Assembly (NCBI GenBank): GCA_039881145.1 | Contig: JAYKKI010000009.1 | Span: 10,666,001 to 10,730,000, forward strand | Source: Druceiella hillmani | Lineage: Eukaryota; Arthropoda; Insecta; Lepidoptera; Hepialidae | Direction: 5' to 3' | DNA: 64,000 nucleotides | Part shown: positions 40,201 to 51,799 of the stretch, in pieces | Position numbering within the stretch: the stretch's first letter is position 1 | Layout of the letters: each line of letters starts with the position of its first letter | Made by a program: the position numbers and the translations under genes | The notes under the pieces: model-generated | Databases searched by the model: none | Told to the model about the DNA's origin: nothing | What the model saw: the letters and a program-made list of their open reading frames with translations, nothing else

Positions 40201-41090
40201 TTAATCACTGAAAATTGATTTTAAAAACTAAATCTTTCTATCCTATATACAACATACTTTACGTACAAAAAATACTCGAAGAAAACGTTACATTTAATTA
40301 TTATTTCAAATTAATCAACATCGAAAGATCCAGTCTTATCGATCCATCTTTAGAGTTCCTTCAACTTATGTTTGTTTGTTGATATTGTCATACTTTGTAG
40401 AATTTAATAAAAATTTCTACAAATGCTTTACCACAATAACCGCGTTATATATTGTTTACTTTTAAAGCTATTTGGGTATTCATATATGTGTATACAATCA
40501 GCCGTACAAGTTGTTAGTTATGAAATAAAAACTATCGCAGTTATTTAATGTAATTATATCCAATACTGCTTATTATATTGGGCTGGCTAATAAGATTTTA
40601 ATCCATAAGTAGCAATATGCTTTCAGCATAAAAATATGATGATTTAAATTTTAATAAAATTACGAGGTTTTTTGTAGTTCTACCATAATTACCCATTTTT
40701 TATTCTATAAAGTTCGAAAGAAATAATGACGTAATGTCAGACGAATTAAATGGATGTACAAAGAGAACCTAGTACTAAGTTCCCGTAATATTTGAAAAGT
40801 ATATACCAAAGTGTATTGTCTATCGTTATCAGGTAGAAAATAAAATCGATACTATTGATTATTTTGTTTTTAACTATCCGATCTAATTACTGATTTTAAA
40901 CCTTGACATTCACCGTGTCTGGATGCAAGTCGCAATGAATAACATAGCTGATATTAAACCAGATGCTCAGAATTTTCTTTGGAATTTCTCTCTTTTTTTG
41001 GTGTTTAGTTCGGGTTTGGTACTAAACCTCATATTTATCCGTCAGAAAGACATTGACGTTAAAATAGATTTGCCGCTTCGAAAGCTTCTG

Positions 41091-41215
41091 AAATAAATAT
41101 TAAATAACAACGTAGAAAAGCCCGTACTGATGTAGATTTTAATGAAGTTTGTTTGTCGTAATGCTTTTGAAGGAATCAATGCTAACATCCATTAACTGAG
41201 CGCACATCCGATAAA
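41091..41215 (+). repeat. Inverted-repeat partner of 46,310-46,437
   Basis: The sequence around 'gtcgtaatgcttttgaagga' and 'atcaatgctaacatcc' recurs as its reverse complement at 46,310-46,437. In one frame both copies give RNAFEGINANI. It lies just past the visible end of the palindrome's right arm. The family is unknown. Confidence 0.75.
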
Positions 41216-42829
41216 CAAATTACAGAAAATTTGATACTCAGAAATTTTTTATTTCTTTTCATTATGCTTTCAACATAACTCACCAGATATTTTTCTTAAA
41301 ACTTTTTGCAAATCCGAAAAAATTAGCATTTAGTTTCGTGTATCATTTTGATTATGATCATTAACTCTTACAAATTAGTAACGTACTAATACGAACGAAT
41401 GAATGACTGCGAAACCTCAACACAATACAAGTTACTGACCTAAATTAACTAAACGTATCAACACTGGACGAACATGTGCGACAAGGATAAATGCCATATT
41501 CTCTATTCTGCTGCACAAGCATCAGGATGGTACTTTACAGCTTTGAACGAAATATTAAAGACCATTTAATTTGGACTTGGGATGAATTGTTCAAGCAAAG
41601 CCAAACGTAAATTTAGCTTAATGTTACAAATAAAAAACGATTACAAAATTACATATGTGTTATCAACTTTTAGAAACGTTTTGATCAATTAAATTTTATT
41701 TTAATTGGAGTCATCCCTTCAAGAAAAATTGGCGCTTTCGACTTTTCTAAAATTTATAAATCAAATAGACTATTTAACAGTAAAAGGGATTTTTCCGTGC
41801 AAAAGTACAATTGTAAACCTCGATGTCTAATTGAAAATAACTTTAAAAGTTTAGTCACAATATTTCCTTTTTCATCAAGCTCATTGACAAACAAGTAGTC
41901 TCGCTTCCTGGCGTTCGAATATTATTTTAATTGGTCAATATGCGGATAGTAAGCACTTCTTTAAAATTATACAAAAATATAGATTCGTGATGTGAAAACT
42001 TGCATCTTTCATAGAATTTTTTTGACAATATTTTCGAGGGTCTTATCCAGAATAATTTATCAAATTGGAACATTTATGCAATTTTCAAAAATGTTTAAAG
42101 CTCGTGAAAACTTGATACTATACCAAACATTATTTATTTATTTTTTGTGGAATATTAAATATTTTATAATTTTATTCCTAGAACCTTTTTCGTATCAGCA
42201 TAAGAAAATTAACTTATATTTCATTAACTTCAACAAATGTATATTTTGTCTAATTATTTTGCAAAGTATTAGTACTTTGTGACATGTTGTGAAAAAATAT
42301 AGTAGTAAAGGTTACAATGGCAAACAACAATATTACGTAGCACTACATTATCCATAACTGTTGTTATAAAATCAATTTCATGCAATGAGGTCAATAAAAA
42401 GCAACGTCTTAAGACGTAAAAAGCAAATATTTGTTTTTGTTAAATATCTCATTATGGGAAATTAAAATATAAAATTTTTAATTTTAGTTAATATTAATCA
42501 ACTCAAATCATTTAATCAATCGCCTGCGAATTTCATTCCGCATTTTAGTTTCAGTATCAATGTTTAAATATGTTTAATTGGTTTTTATAAATACCTGACT
42601 AATTATCATCGTATTGTAAATTAGCTATTGGTAATAGATAATATATTTTCCATAACATTTATTTAATTTTCGTTGTAAGAATAAATTTTTGAGCAGCACC
42701 TGTCACAAAAATTTGTAAAGAGAAAAGGTAAATGTAAACATTACATTCTTGACGCCACTGTTTTTAATTAACCAAATTTAATTTATCTTAAACATTACTT
42801 AAACTAATTAAAATTTAAGGTTTTAGGTA
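41216..42829. other. AT-rich stretch, nothing recognised
   Basis: No repeat match inside the window apart from short common words, and no open frame longer than the 96 codons at 41,992-42,282. That frame is a hydrophobic AT-rich translation with no family signature. A 12-base palindrome CGTCTTAAGACG is near 42,404. Confidence 0.5.
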
Positions 42830-43080
42830 TTAATTTGAAATTGAAGGTTTGCTAGGAGCGCATATTCAAAAATAACGATTTGTGTTGTGTTTTCACAGTG
42901 AAAATCTAAATGAATAGTGGACAAATTTCATGTCAACACTAGATAATATATGTTGTGAAATACATGGTTTAAAACTGTAACAGTGCTAAAAATCAAAGCG
43001 AGATGTATTAAACTAGCTAATGACTTTCACTGACATGAAAAAGGTGTCTATTTAATAATTAATGAATTATTATCTAGAAT
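42830..43080 (+). repeat. First copy of a 250-bp direct repeat about 2 kb apart
   Basis: Blocks 'cattcaaaaataacg'-like, 'gtgaaaatctaaatgaa', 'atggtttaaaactgtaacag' and 'agtgctaaaaatcaaa' recur in order at 44,820-45,070. Confidence 0.65.
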
Positions 43081-44733
43081 TTTTCTCAAATCCATACTGC
43101 TATCATTCATCGTTATTGACAAATTATTGACAACGTCATCTATAGAACGGTGCGTAAACTGTTAAACATACCAACACGACTCCACGAGAATGTGCACAGA
43201 TTCTGATAATCTCTAAACATTATTGTTAAATAGTGATAACGCCACATCATTGAAAAATATATTGGTATCAGCGCCGCCTAACATCGGCAACATTGAAAAC
43301 GCGTTAATTTTATTTATATGCTTGAAACTAATGGCTCTGGTAAATGTTTACTACTTAAATAATATAAGAGTAACGAAAGACATCAACTCTGACTTATATT
43401 GCACGCATTTTTCATCGTTAAATTTTATTTCTAACTACGTTTTAATTGTTCCTTTGTTATTTTTGTCGAAGAGAAGTAAGTGTTATTCATGTTTTCGATA
43501 AAAATTTGTCTAGTTGTATCAGAGTGCTTGTCTTGATATTTATTGTGAAGTAAAGAAAATTTTCTAAGTAAATGTTTTTTTAACGAATAATAACAAGTTT
43601 TTCCTGTCGGTACCCAGAATATATAATATCGTTTTGTTTTGACCTCAATAAAATGAGTAAAAAATCATACGTCACTCATATATGATTTTCCACCCACAAA
43701 CAATATCAGAAGGAATACATTTTTCAGCAGCTATCAATTTATCTAATTTTCAATTCGTTACTAGAAATCAGCAAAATTTGAATTTGCTATTTTACATTTC
43801 GAAAATTTACTTTTAATGCATAAAAAGTGAGGTACGAGAAAGAAAATGCTAATTTCAGTAATTATTTTTAGTTAAAGAATATACATTAAAAATGATATAA
43901 CTATTTCTAAAACAGGACTGAGTCCTGATTATAAAAAGTTATTTCAAAAAATTTATACACAATGAATATCTTAATTTTTTTTATTGCTGAGGTATTTTTC
44001 AATATTTTCACTTTAAATTTATAATTATAGACTACAAACTCAATAAACATTTAAAATGAAACGTTAATAGTAAAGATTAAATAAAAGTTTGCAAGTTATT
44101 GAAGAGGTAAATAATTATGACGTTTAAATATTTAGTTAATGATATAAAAAGTTTTTAAATTATAATTTCATACATCCTCTACGTTGAAAATAAGGTTAAT
44201 ACTTTTTTGGGTTAATCAAGAGTAAAATTTTCATTGTTGCGAAAATACATTTGTCCCTCATTATTAATTTGTCATTAAAAAATTGTACACTAAAGATTTA
44301 TTAAAAAATTTGCAAGGTTAGAAGATTTGAATGTTTTTGTTAACATTAAGGGAAAAAACACCATCTCTTCAAAATTTTACTCTTCATTTCAATTTCATTT
44401 CAATTCATCTTTTATTAAATTTGTTCTCTTATTATCGCCATTAGAGTTTGATAAATTTGTAGTATTTACTTTGAAAATTAAAAATGACGATAGTGCGAAA
44501 AAACTTGCGGTACAAAAGTAAAGTATTATTTTGGGTACTTTTTTCACTAAACAATATTTCATAAAAAAATAATCGCGGCCAAGATACAATTTTTTTTAAA
44601 ATATGTTGTTTTATGGATATTATTGATTTATATTATTGATTTGATTAAAAAATCAGTGACATTTGAATTTTTGCTAAACTTCACTGGTTCGAAAAGTATA
44701 TATGATAATATATGTAAGTAAGTTATATTATCC
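43081..44733. other. AT-rich stretch, nothing recognised
   Basis: Open frames of 92 codons (43,223-43,501) and 64 codons on each strand (about 44,330-44,590) are AT-rich and unrecognised. No repeat in the window explains the stretch, which forms the interior of the 2-kb direct repeat spacing. Confidence 0.45.
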
Positions 44734-44819
44734 ATGACAATATTTAATAAAAACTTCAGACATTACCATACCTGCTACAGCAAGCGCTGCGGTCGATTCC
44801 GTTACCCCCTTCTTTGTAG

Positions 44820-45070
44820 TCCGCATTCAGCCAATACATTCAAAAATAATGTTTTGTACAATGAAAATCTAAAAGATATTGGAAAAATTGAAACTCAACA
44901 TTGCATATTATATATTATGAAAAACATGGATAATCACCAGGTTTAAAATTAGAACAGTGCTAATAATCAAAACAAGATACAAGATACAACTATTATATAG
45001 TGATATTAAGTAACATTGAAAGGTGTTTAATAAACAATTAAGAAACTACACGGATAACCTAAAGTTCTTC
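44820..45070 (+). repeat. Second copy of the 250-bp direct repeat
   Basis: Matches 42,830-43,080 with 'tacaatgaaaatctaaaag', 'aggtttaaaattagaacag' and 'agtgctaataatcaaaac'. Just upstream, 44,785-44,830 is locally GC-richer ('gcaagcgctgcggtcgattc') and unrecognised. The frame at 44,734-44,946 covers both but shows no known motif. Confidence 0.65.
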
Positions 45071-46039
45071 TGAAAAATCGATTACGCTTATTATAAGTAA
45101 ATGGTGTATTCCATTTATCAATAATAAGCAGAGTCGTTTCCCCATTTGAGAAGTGTCAAAACTACAAACTAAATACTCACATTACGGTGAAATGTAGCGT
45201 TAAAAATCCTAATATGTCATATAAATGTCATTATTCATCTAATTATAATTGGTGAAATAATTATTTATAAAGTATTTAAAAAAAACTGTTCAATGTACAT
45301 TCCTAAGGTAATACATATTTTGTGAGCATTTCCCTTTAATTATGTTAGTACATAAGTTTTTTGTAGTTTCTTTGTAGAATCAAATAAACTCGTCGCTTTG
45401 AAAAATTAATTATTTCCAAACTAAATTATTAAACGGAAACCGCGTAATCGTATTACGCAATGGGGAAACCACGAAAATGTCTACATCGGGTAAATTCGTC
45501 TTGACCGATTTCACCCAACCGAAAGTCTCCCCGGGGACACAGACAACTTGTAAGGAAATGTTTTAGCCAATATTAGATTATTCACTCCAGCCAAATTGAT
45601 TCAATTTCCTTATTCACTTGTTTCATCAAAAGTTATGTTTCCTGGCTAAAAGGTCGAGCAAATCAAATTTGTGTCCTTATATATATATCATCCATTTTTC
45701 ATTTGGTCCCATTCGAATTTTTTTTTAAATGAGATAATCGGCTTTGTTTACTCAATATTCGATGTTTTGCTGAATCGTTTCCAATGTTAAGGCTCCAAAC
45801 TATATGCGACTACACAATGTACATTTTGTTATTTAAAAACTATTTTACAATTTACAATGGCATTATTAGTTTAAAATTTTTTTGAGAAAATATCTAGCTA
45901 TAATAAATATTGTACAATTGAATTAGCCTTACGGAACGATTGAAAGAGTTGCATATTGTTCTTTATGCGTATACTGTTTTGTATACAAATCACATAAGAT
46001 GTTCTTAGTTTTGATGTTATGATATATAACGATTATGCC
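45071..46039. other. AT-rich stretch with a short GC-richer island
   Basis: Mostly featureless. Around 45,435-45,545 the base composition changes: 'gcgtaatcgtattacgc' is a 17-base palindrome, followed by 'cgaaaatgtctacatcggg' and 'gaaagtctccccggggac'. This resembles a short imported element but I cannot name it. Confidence 0.4.
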
Positions 46040-46285
46040 CTAGAACTTATTGTGCTGAAATTCTTGTGTGAACTCATTCTCTTGTTTTGCAGTTTCAAGA
46101 TTAATTTTGTTAAATAATGATACAACAGAATGATACAACATTCTTTTTATTCTATAATCATCCCAGTTGAAAAAGAAATTAAAGTAAAACTGCCCGTCCA
46201 TCTGAGTATATTGACTTTGCTTCACTCTCAATGACCATTTATTGGCTAATACCTTCTGAGGTGTAAGTTTGTCGAAAGTTCCCAT
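46040..46285 (-). CDS. Short unrecognised open frame (81 codons), low confidence
   Basis: The frame runs from an ATG at 46,283-46,285 with in-frame stops directly upstream, so nothing longer precedes it in this frame. It includes LTPQKVLANKWSLRVKQ and QFYFNFFFNWDDYRIKRML. Its composition (mixed charged and aromatic residues, few low-complexity runs) looks more protein-like than other short frames in the window. It lies 25 bp from the inverted repeat at 46,310-46,437, so it may be a fragment of the same unknown mobile element. No domain or family was recognised. Confidence 0.3.
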   Translation of the reverse strand: MGTFDKLTPQKVLANKWSLRVKQSQYTQMDGQFYFNFFFNWDDYRIKRMLYHSVVSLFNKINLETAKQENEFTQEFQHNKF

Positions 46286-46309
46286 ATATTTTATTATACG
46301 GTATAAATA

Positions 46310-46437
46310 AGATGTCCGATGTGCGGTCGGCTAAGGGATGTTAGCATTGATTCCTTCAAAAGCATTACGACGAACAAAATTGATTCAAATCTCATCATCA
46401 GTACGGACTCTTCGACGTTTCTTTTTAATGTTTATGT
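46310..46437 (-). repeat. Inverted-repeat partner of 41,091-41,215
   Basis: Contains 'ggatgttagcattgattcct' and 'tcaaaagcattacgacgaac'. With its partner it brackets 41,215-46,310. The shared peptide RNAFEGINANI suggests an eroded coding piece of a repeated element, but I do not recognise it. Confidence 0.75.
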
Positions 46438-46607
46438 TAGTTTTGAATCAATTTATTGGCTATACATAGTTAAAGGATATCAGCAAATTAAGTAAGAATG
46501 AGTCACCCTATGCTTTGCCTATATTTTTGTCAGAATTATCAAATACAATTTTGAAATTAATGATATCATCATAAAAAAAATTAAGAAATATCAGAATTAG
46601 CAACGCT

Positions 46608-47165
46608 TTTGACGTGAATGCGTCTTTAAATTTGCTACCATACGGGGGCAATCCAAAGAATCAAAAATTAAATTATACCTACATCAAAAATTAAATTATA
46701 TCACAGCATTACGATAAGCGAGAACAGTGACGCATCGCGCGCGATGGAGGGGGAAGTGCAGCCATTTTGAGGTTATTTTGCTGCGTATCGAGATATACAA
46801 TTAGTATAACTTTTGATTCGGAAAAGTTACGATGGTCTATCTATTGTATATAAAACATTAGTTTAAAGTAGTGACAGTAAATATGATAAGGTGTTAGAAT
46901 AAAAACATATTATCAAAGTTATATAATGTTGGCTTATACACGTCGAAAAGTCAAAACCAAATACAAAGATCGTATACGGCTGTTAAGGCCTTCTCAATAA
47001 CAATCGAACGGTAATAATAAAATACCATATGACCGAGTCAAGCAGTGCCGGGAACGTAAAAGAATGAATGTATTTTATTTAAAAAATATAACCCGTTACG
47101 TCCACGTATTCACGTACAACCCACGGTTGTGTCCATGACAGAGTCACACCCCATTTTTTTTAAAC
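46608..47165 (-). mobile_element. Composite non-autonomous element, copy with core 1
   Basis: Both ends match, in inverted orientation, the element at 49,240-49,930. The end at 46,608-46,830 has 'tttgctaccatacgggggca' and 'ataacttttgattcggaaaa'. The end at 47,060-47,165 has 'aaaaatataacccgttacgt' and 'gagtcacaccccatttttt'. The core 46,835-47,055 ('ttggcttatacacgtcgaaa') is unrelated to the core of the other copy. No protein is encoded. Confidence 0.7.
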
Positions 47166-48009
47166 TAAAGATGTTTAAAATTTGTTTTTTCCTATTTTTA
47201 CCGTAAATCAATTTATTATTTTAGTTATTGATAGTAAACTATGCGATGCAATTGTTTGTTTTAGATGAAATATTCCACTCTGTCTATACAAAAGTCAGTC
47301 AACAATTAAAAAGTCGTACGCTTGTCCCAAAAAACGATAATCCCCAAAACTTAGATTAAAATAAAAACTAATAACATGTTTAATTTTTTAATTTTTTGGT
47401 GCGAGAACATCTTTAAATATTTAAAGTTTCTTCGATATTGCCGACTTTACAACCAGAGCTGTGTAATAAAATAATAACATGGTTCATAGTGATGCGTTTA
47501 TGCATATTTAATTTAGCAAATGGCTACTTGTGAAAAGATAATTATAGTACACAAAGATGAAGAGTAAAAAAAGATTTTGAAAAGAGCAATTTGGCCCATT
47601 TACTGTCACCATCAGGTTAATGAATTAGATGGTTTTTATATTTTATAAGAAGAAATTAAGGCATTTAAAAATGATATAAAATGGTCTTTATAATTTAAAA
47701 ATAGTTATACTCTTCGATATTTTCCGTTTTTATATCTTAATCTCAGTTACTTTATGCTATAGTGTAAAAATTATAATTTATTGCAAATTCCATTCCATTG
47801 ATTAATAAGACTATTATTGACATATTTCAATATATATAATATATTCCCTATCGAATATGAAATTACCACTAATAAGTATTTTAGGCTTTTAATATACATG
47901 AACGTTTTGGCAAAAACTAATTGCAGCTTCACATGCATATTTTATATGAACTATATAAATATTTTTGCAGGATCATAAGTAGTTATCTATATAAAGAATA
48001 AAATTTCAC

Positions 48010-48930
48010 TTGCGTATAAAATAATAGGAGCAGGAAAAGCTTATATTAGATTTTTTGTCTCGCTGCCTATATATTATTTTGTGAGTCAATCATGTTCTGA
48101 AATCAAAATTTACCAGATGGATTTGGATGAAATTTCGTATGGTAATAGTTTACATCCCAATGCAACATATAAGAGGAACATAATTTTCCTATTCCGTATT
48201 TCAAGCGAGTGAAACCGTGGGGCAGAGCCAGTAAAACATAAACGTAGTTACAAACATTACGTTTCATAATTAATTATTCTTAACTAAAATTGCATTCTTA
48301 ATAAAAATGGAAGTAGTCATTTTTGTTGTTAATAAATATTCTGAATTTAATGGACCATCTTTTTGCATTTTACTATAAGCACGGAAGAATGAAGAATTAA
48401 AACAAAATAAATACGAATAAAGTCACCATTCAGGTAATGGGATAGATATAAAATGTTGTTAAAAAGAAATGAAATTTTAGCAACCTAAATAAAAGCTTAA
48501 TTTTTGTCTATCTGCTGCATATTATTTTGTGCGTTAATTACGGTCTGAAATCAAAATTTACTGAATGGATTTTGATAAAATTTAGTATGTAATAGTTTAA
48601 AACCAAGAGCATCATATGAGAGAAAAAAAAAATTCTTATTATGAATTATAAGGAATTGAAACCGTGGGGCACAACTAGTAGCTTTACTAGTGTAGTTACA
48701 AGCATTAAATTTCTTTATAAATTATTCTTAAATAAAATTGTTTTGCCTAATAAAATGAAGGTAGTCATTTTTATTCTTAACAATTTTATCTCAATTTTAT
48801 GAATTTAAACCTTCGTTTTTTGTTTTATTATAACTGGAAAGAAATAATTATAACAAAATAAATGGGCATATAAAATCACCATTCAGGTAATGTGATGGAT
48901 GTAAAATTAAATTAAAGAGGCAAAGGAATT
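48010..48930 (+). repeat. Two tandem copies of a roughly 450-bp unit
   Basis: Unit 1 is about 48,010-48,495 and unit 2 about 48,497-48,930. Both contain 'tctgaaatcaaaatttac', 'gaaaccgtggggca', a '...agtagtcattttt' block and 'aaagtcaccattcaggtaat' or a close variant. The 'gaaaccgtggggca' part resembles the tail of common insect short elements. The right arm has one unit (39,190-39,480). Confidence 0.75.
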
Positions 48931-49239
48931 TATGCCACATATATAAAAGTAAATGGTAAAAGGTTATTACCCAAAATATTTATTTATTCGAAATTAATCG
49001 GATTGCATCGAATTCTTACCAAGTTCATTATGCTGTAAATAATATCAGTAGCTAATACTGCAATGCTTTAACTATGTTGTCACAAATAGTATGTCACTGG
49101 CGCAAAATTTAAAATTAGACAAACCAAAATAACAAGGAAATAATTTTCTGTCAACAAGTTATCCGAAAATCAAATAGGAAACTTGCGCATTATTTTGTTT
49201 AATATGTATAACATTATTTAAATTGTATTTCGTACTGAG

Positions 49240-49930
49240 TGTAAAAAAATGGGGTGTGGCTGTGTCATGGACACGGCCGTGTGGTGTACGTGAATGCATC
49301 TATGTAACGGGTTATATTTTTTAAATAAAATATTTTAATTTATCTATTTAGGATAAAAACAAGAAAACAAATCATCATTGTGTAACAATATAATTTTATT
49401 AATTATAGGTTTGTGATATAGAAAAGTACGACACAAATGGCTACACGATACATCGAGATTTCTGGTGAACGTTAAATCAATACAGGTATTACCTAACGTT
49501 GTTGGAGAAGTTTTAATATAAGACAAATTGAACTCGCTGAGCATGGAGTCGGGCAATGAGTTAATTACCAAATTACTGCGGCCCAATGTGTCTTCATAAT
49601 CGACACAGCTGTCGATTAAAACTTAAACGAACATTGTAGCTTTTTCGAATCAAAAGTTATACTAATTACAAATCTCAATACGCAGCAAAATAACTTGTAA
49701 ATTGCGGCGCTTTCCCCTTCAGCGCGCGCAATGCGTCACTATTCTCGCTTATCGTAATAAATTCTTTGATCATTTAGCTATCCAGTGGTATAATTTAATT
49801 TTTGATGTAGAGGATAGATTCGACACTGCAAAACCAAACTTTTTCCTCCGATTTTGTTATCATTAGGTTTTTTGGATTGGCCCCGTATGGTAGCAAATTT
49901 AAAGTCGGCTTCACGTCAAAATATCAATAC
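49240..49930 (+). mobile_element. Composite non-autonomous element, copy with retrotransposon core
   Basis: The segment interrupts the copy of the right-arm sequence between 'tgcgcattatt' and 'aaaaatctgc'; the uninterrupted version is at 39,713-39,812. Ends are shared with 46,608-47,165: 'atggggtgtggctgtgtcat' at one side and 'ggccccgtatggtagcaaat' at the other. The core is a fragment of a retrotransposon endonuclease, annotated separately. Confidence 0.72.
49344..49610 (-). pseudogene. Non-LTR retrotransposon endonuclease C-terminal fragment
   Basis: The open reading gives LGRSNLVINSLPDSMLSEF, then SPTTLGNTCIDLTFTRNLDV and SYHKP-like FLYHKPIINKI. The block T-C-I-D-L-[TV]-F-T-R-N followed by a Y-H-x-P is the end of the apurinic-type endonuclease domain found upstream of reverse transcriptase in many insect non-LTR elements: the Asp is in the conserved I-D-[LY] strand and the His of the final S-[DY]-H-x-P motif is retained. 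The upstream catalytic part and all of the reverse transcriptase are absent. No real start exists; the frame simply opens after a stop about 35 bp upstream. It sits as cargo inside a composite element. Confidence 0.7.
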
Positions 49931-50335
49931 TGATTAAAAATCTGCAGCCTAAAAATGAATGCTCTAATGTTATCGTTGTTCAAATAACTACCTTTTAGTA
50001 TTCACTTATGTCCATGAGAAAGAAGATTATTCACAAGAATAGTGTTCATTATTCCGCATTATGTGCGCAACCGCGTGTTATAATGGTGTACGTGGATATT
50101 ATGCAGACTTAACTTAGGAATGGAAAACTTAATAGTGAATTTCCTAAAATAAAACAAAGGGCGATATATCATTGCGTATTGATGGTAAGAAATTTAGCAA
50201 GTTTAGTAAAGTATGGAACAAAATATTTTTAAAAATTGCAAGGAATAGGGGTTTTTTTATAAAAACAAATTTATAATCGCTATAAATAATTTACTGTTAT
50301 ATCTAAAAGACTTATAATTTTTGGATATAGGTTTT

Positions 50336-50899
50336 TATTGTTTTTTTCTTAATAGAATTTGTAATATGGTAAGGGTACTTTAATAACTTCTGTCAAAATT
50401 TTGTTTCTATTATTTCCCTTATTTTATATTATTCTATTTATTTTTAATTTTCTTCGATGGGTGTTACGATTCCTTTTAATTGTTAAGACCACATGAAAAT
50501 AATGTTTGTCTAGACAGAAATACTCAATAGCTCAAACTGGTACATATAATTAAATTTCTATTGATTAAAGTTTAATATTGTAAGCAAAAAAAAAATATTA
50601 GCATTTCCTTGCCAAGAAAAAGTTTAAATCATTTTATAATAAAGACCAATAAATTGAAGTCTGCCATAACGTCTCTCCTTTCGTCGCTGTAGTTATGCTA
50701 TACAACACAATATGGCGCCACCAAACCACCCATATGCCGATGTTTTTATTGTCCGTGTGTAATATAAGACTATCCGTAAAATAAACTTAAATCATTATCT
50801 TCTTAATAGTGTTAAATTAAGCATATTGCTATAAAATATTTACAAACAATAATCTCTTAATTACAAACAATATTTTTGCACAATATTATTCGTTACATC
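50336..50899. other. Unique stretch, nothing recognised
   Basis: AT-rich. A slightly GC-richer patch at 50,660-50,760 ('gcgccaccaaaccacccata') has no open frame of note. No match elsewhere in the window. Confidence 0.45.
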
Positions 50900-51750
50900 C
50901 TGGTGTGGGCGATAAGAGTATGGGCGGAGTAATTCCGTTGTGATAGGTCCATATAAATGGCTGTAAACTTATGGTCGCAGAAGACGTGCAATCAATCTCA
51001 ATTTTTACCTATCATCAAGGGTTCAATGCTCATTCATATCTTTTTATTTCTAAATGAGACATTTTTAATAAAATACAGTGTTTCATTTTTCCGTCATACT
51101 AACATAAATATTTATGGCTCCAGCCTTACGTCTCGTAACTAAATGTACCATGTTTATTTTAGCCAAATTGTTTTAAAATAATTTAGTACATTGTTCAGAA
51201 CAAACAAATTGTTTCGCATTGATTATTTCTACAGTTGGATGTTTTCTATTCAAACGCTCCCTTAAATTAAATGTAGCTATTTTAAATGTAAAATACACTC
51301 ATAGGGCATTGGACTTTTTTGTGGATATAATGACGAAATTAGAATTTAACCTAATGAACAATTAGTTTTTATATCCGCTATTTATTTACAATATTTAAAC
51401 TACAAAGGAATAAAGCTCAACTGTGTGGATAAAACAACGGAGAATCGTTAGACGAAAAGAGCTTCGTACATAAAATCTTTATATTCAAATGCTCGTACTT
51501 ATCCTGTTGAGTAAATATTTGTCCGCGAACTGCCAAGTGTGAATCAATATTAACGTAATGAGGAAAACGAGTATATAGTAGTAACTGCACATACCAGTAT
51601 TTACGATACCAAGTATTTTGCATTTTGCATACCAAGTACGTATTTTGAACTGGGATATCAAGTGTTTGTGCCGGTGACAATAAATCCAAGGCCTATTTAT
51701 TATTACCTCTAGTTTCATATAACCATGAGCGTACATTAGACTTGGGCGAT
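50900..51750 (+). repeat. First copy of a tandem 0.9-kb repeat
   Basis: Co-linear with 51,800-52,547. Shared blocks are 'gtatgggcggagtaattcc' (50,919), 'acttatggtcgcag' (50,968), 'aatatttatggctccag' (51,106), and 'gtccgcgaactgccaagtgt' (51,521). The offset is about 910 bases. Minus-strand frames of 83 and 90 codons at 51,417-51,736 overlap each other and are not conserved in the second copy. Confidence 0.82.
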
Positions 51751-51799
51751 ACGAGTATTTTGCAAAATTACTGCGTATGACCAGTACGAGTATTATAAA

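Larger units (their letters stand above)
20770..41040 (-). repeat. Right arm of the giant imperfect palindrome
   Basis: This is the reverse-complement partner of 1-19,240. The order of landmarks is preserved throughout, and coordinate sums drift only between about 39,780 and 41,040 as small insertions and deletions accumulate. The biggest step is explained by the 0.93-kb duplication at 29,364-30,294. In the block 27,005-27,199 I count 29 substitutions in 195 bases against the left arm, so the arms are old rather than freshly copied. Homology is still visible at 41,040, where the left partner runs off the window. No intact gene was found. Confidence 0.93.
47390..50335 (+). repeat. Third copy of a palindrome-arm segment
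   Basis: Co-linear with 38,300-40,200: 'cacaaagatgaagagtaaaa' (47,552), 'gagcaatttggcccatttac' (47,585), 'ggttattacccaaaatattt' (48,962) and 'ggaatggaaaacttaatagt' (50,116). It is longer because it holds a tandem duplication at 48,010-48,930 and an inserted element at about 49,240-49,930. No gene was found. Confidence 0.85.

Noticed and set aside
41992..42282. 96-codon plus-strand frame as a gene
   Set aside because: AT-rich, hydrophobic composition, no motif, no supporting signals or second copy.
51417..51736. Overlapping minus-strand frames of 83 and 90 codons
   Set aside because: They overlap in different frames within a repeat, and the second repeat copy does not preserve either.
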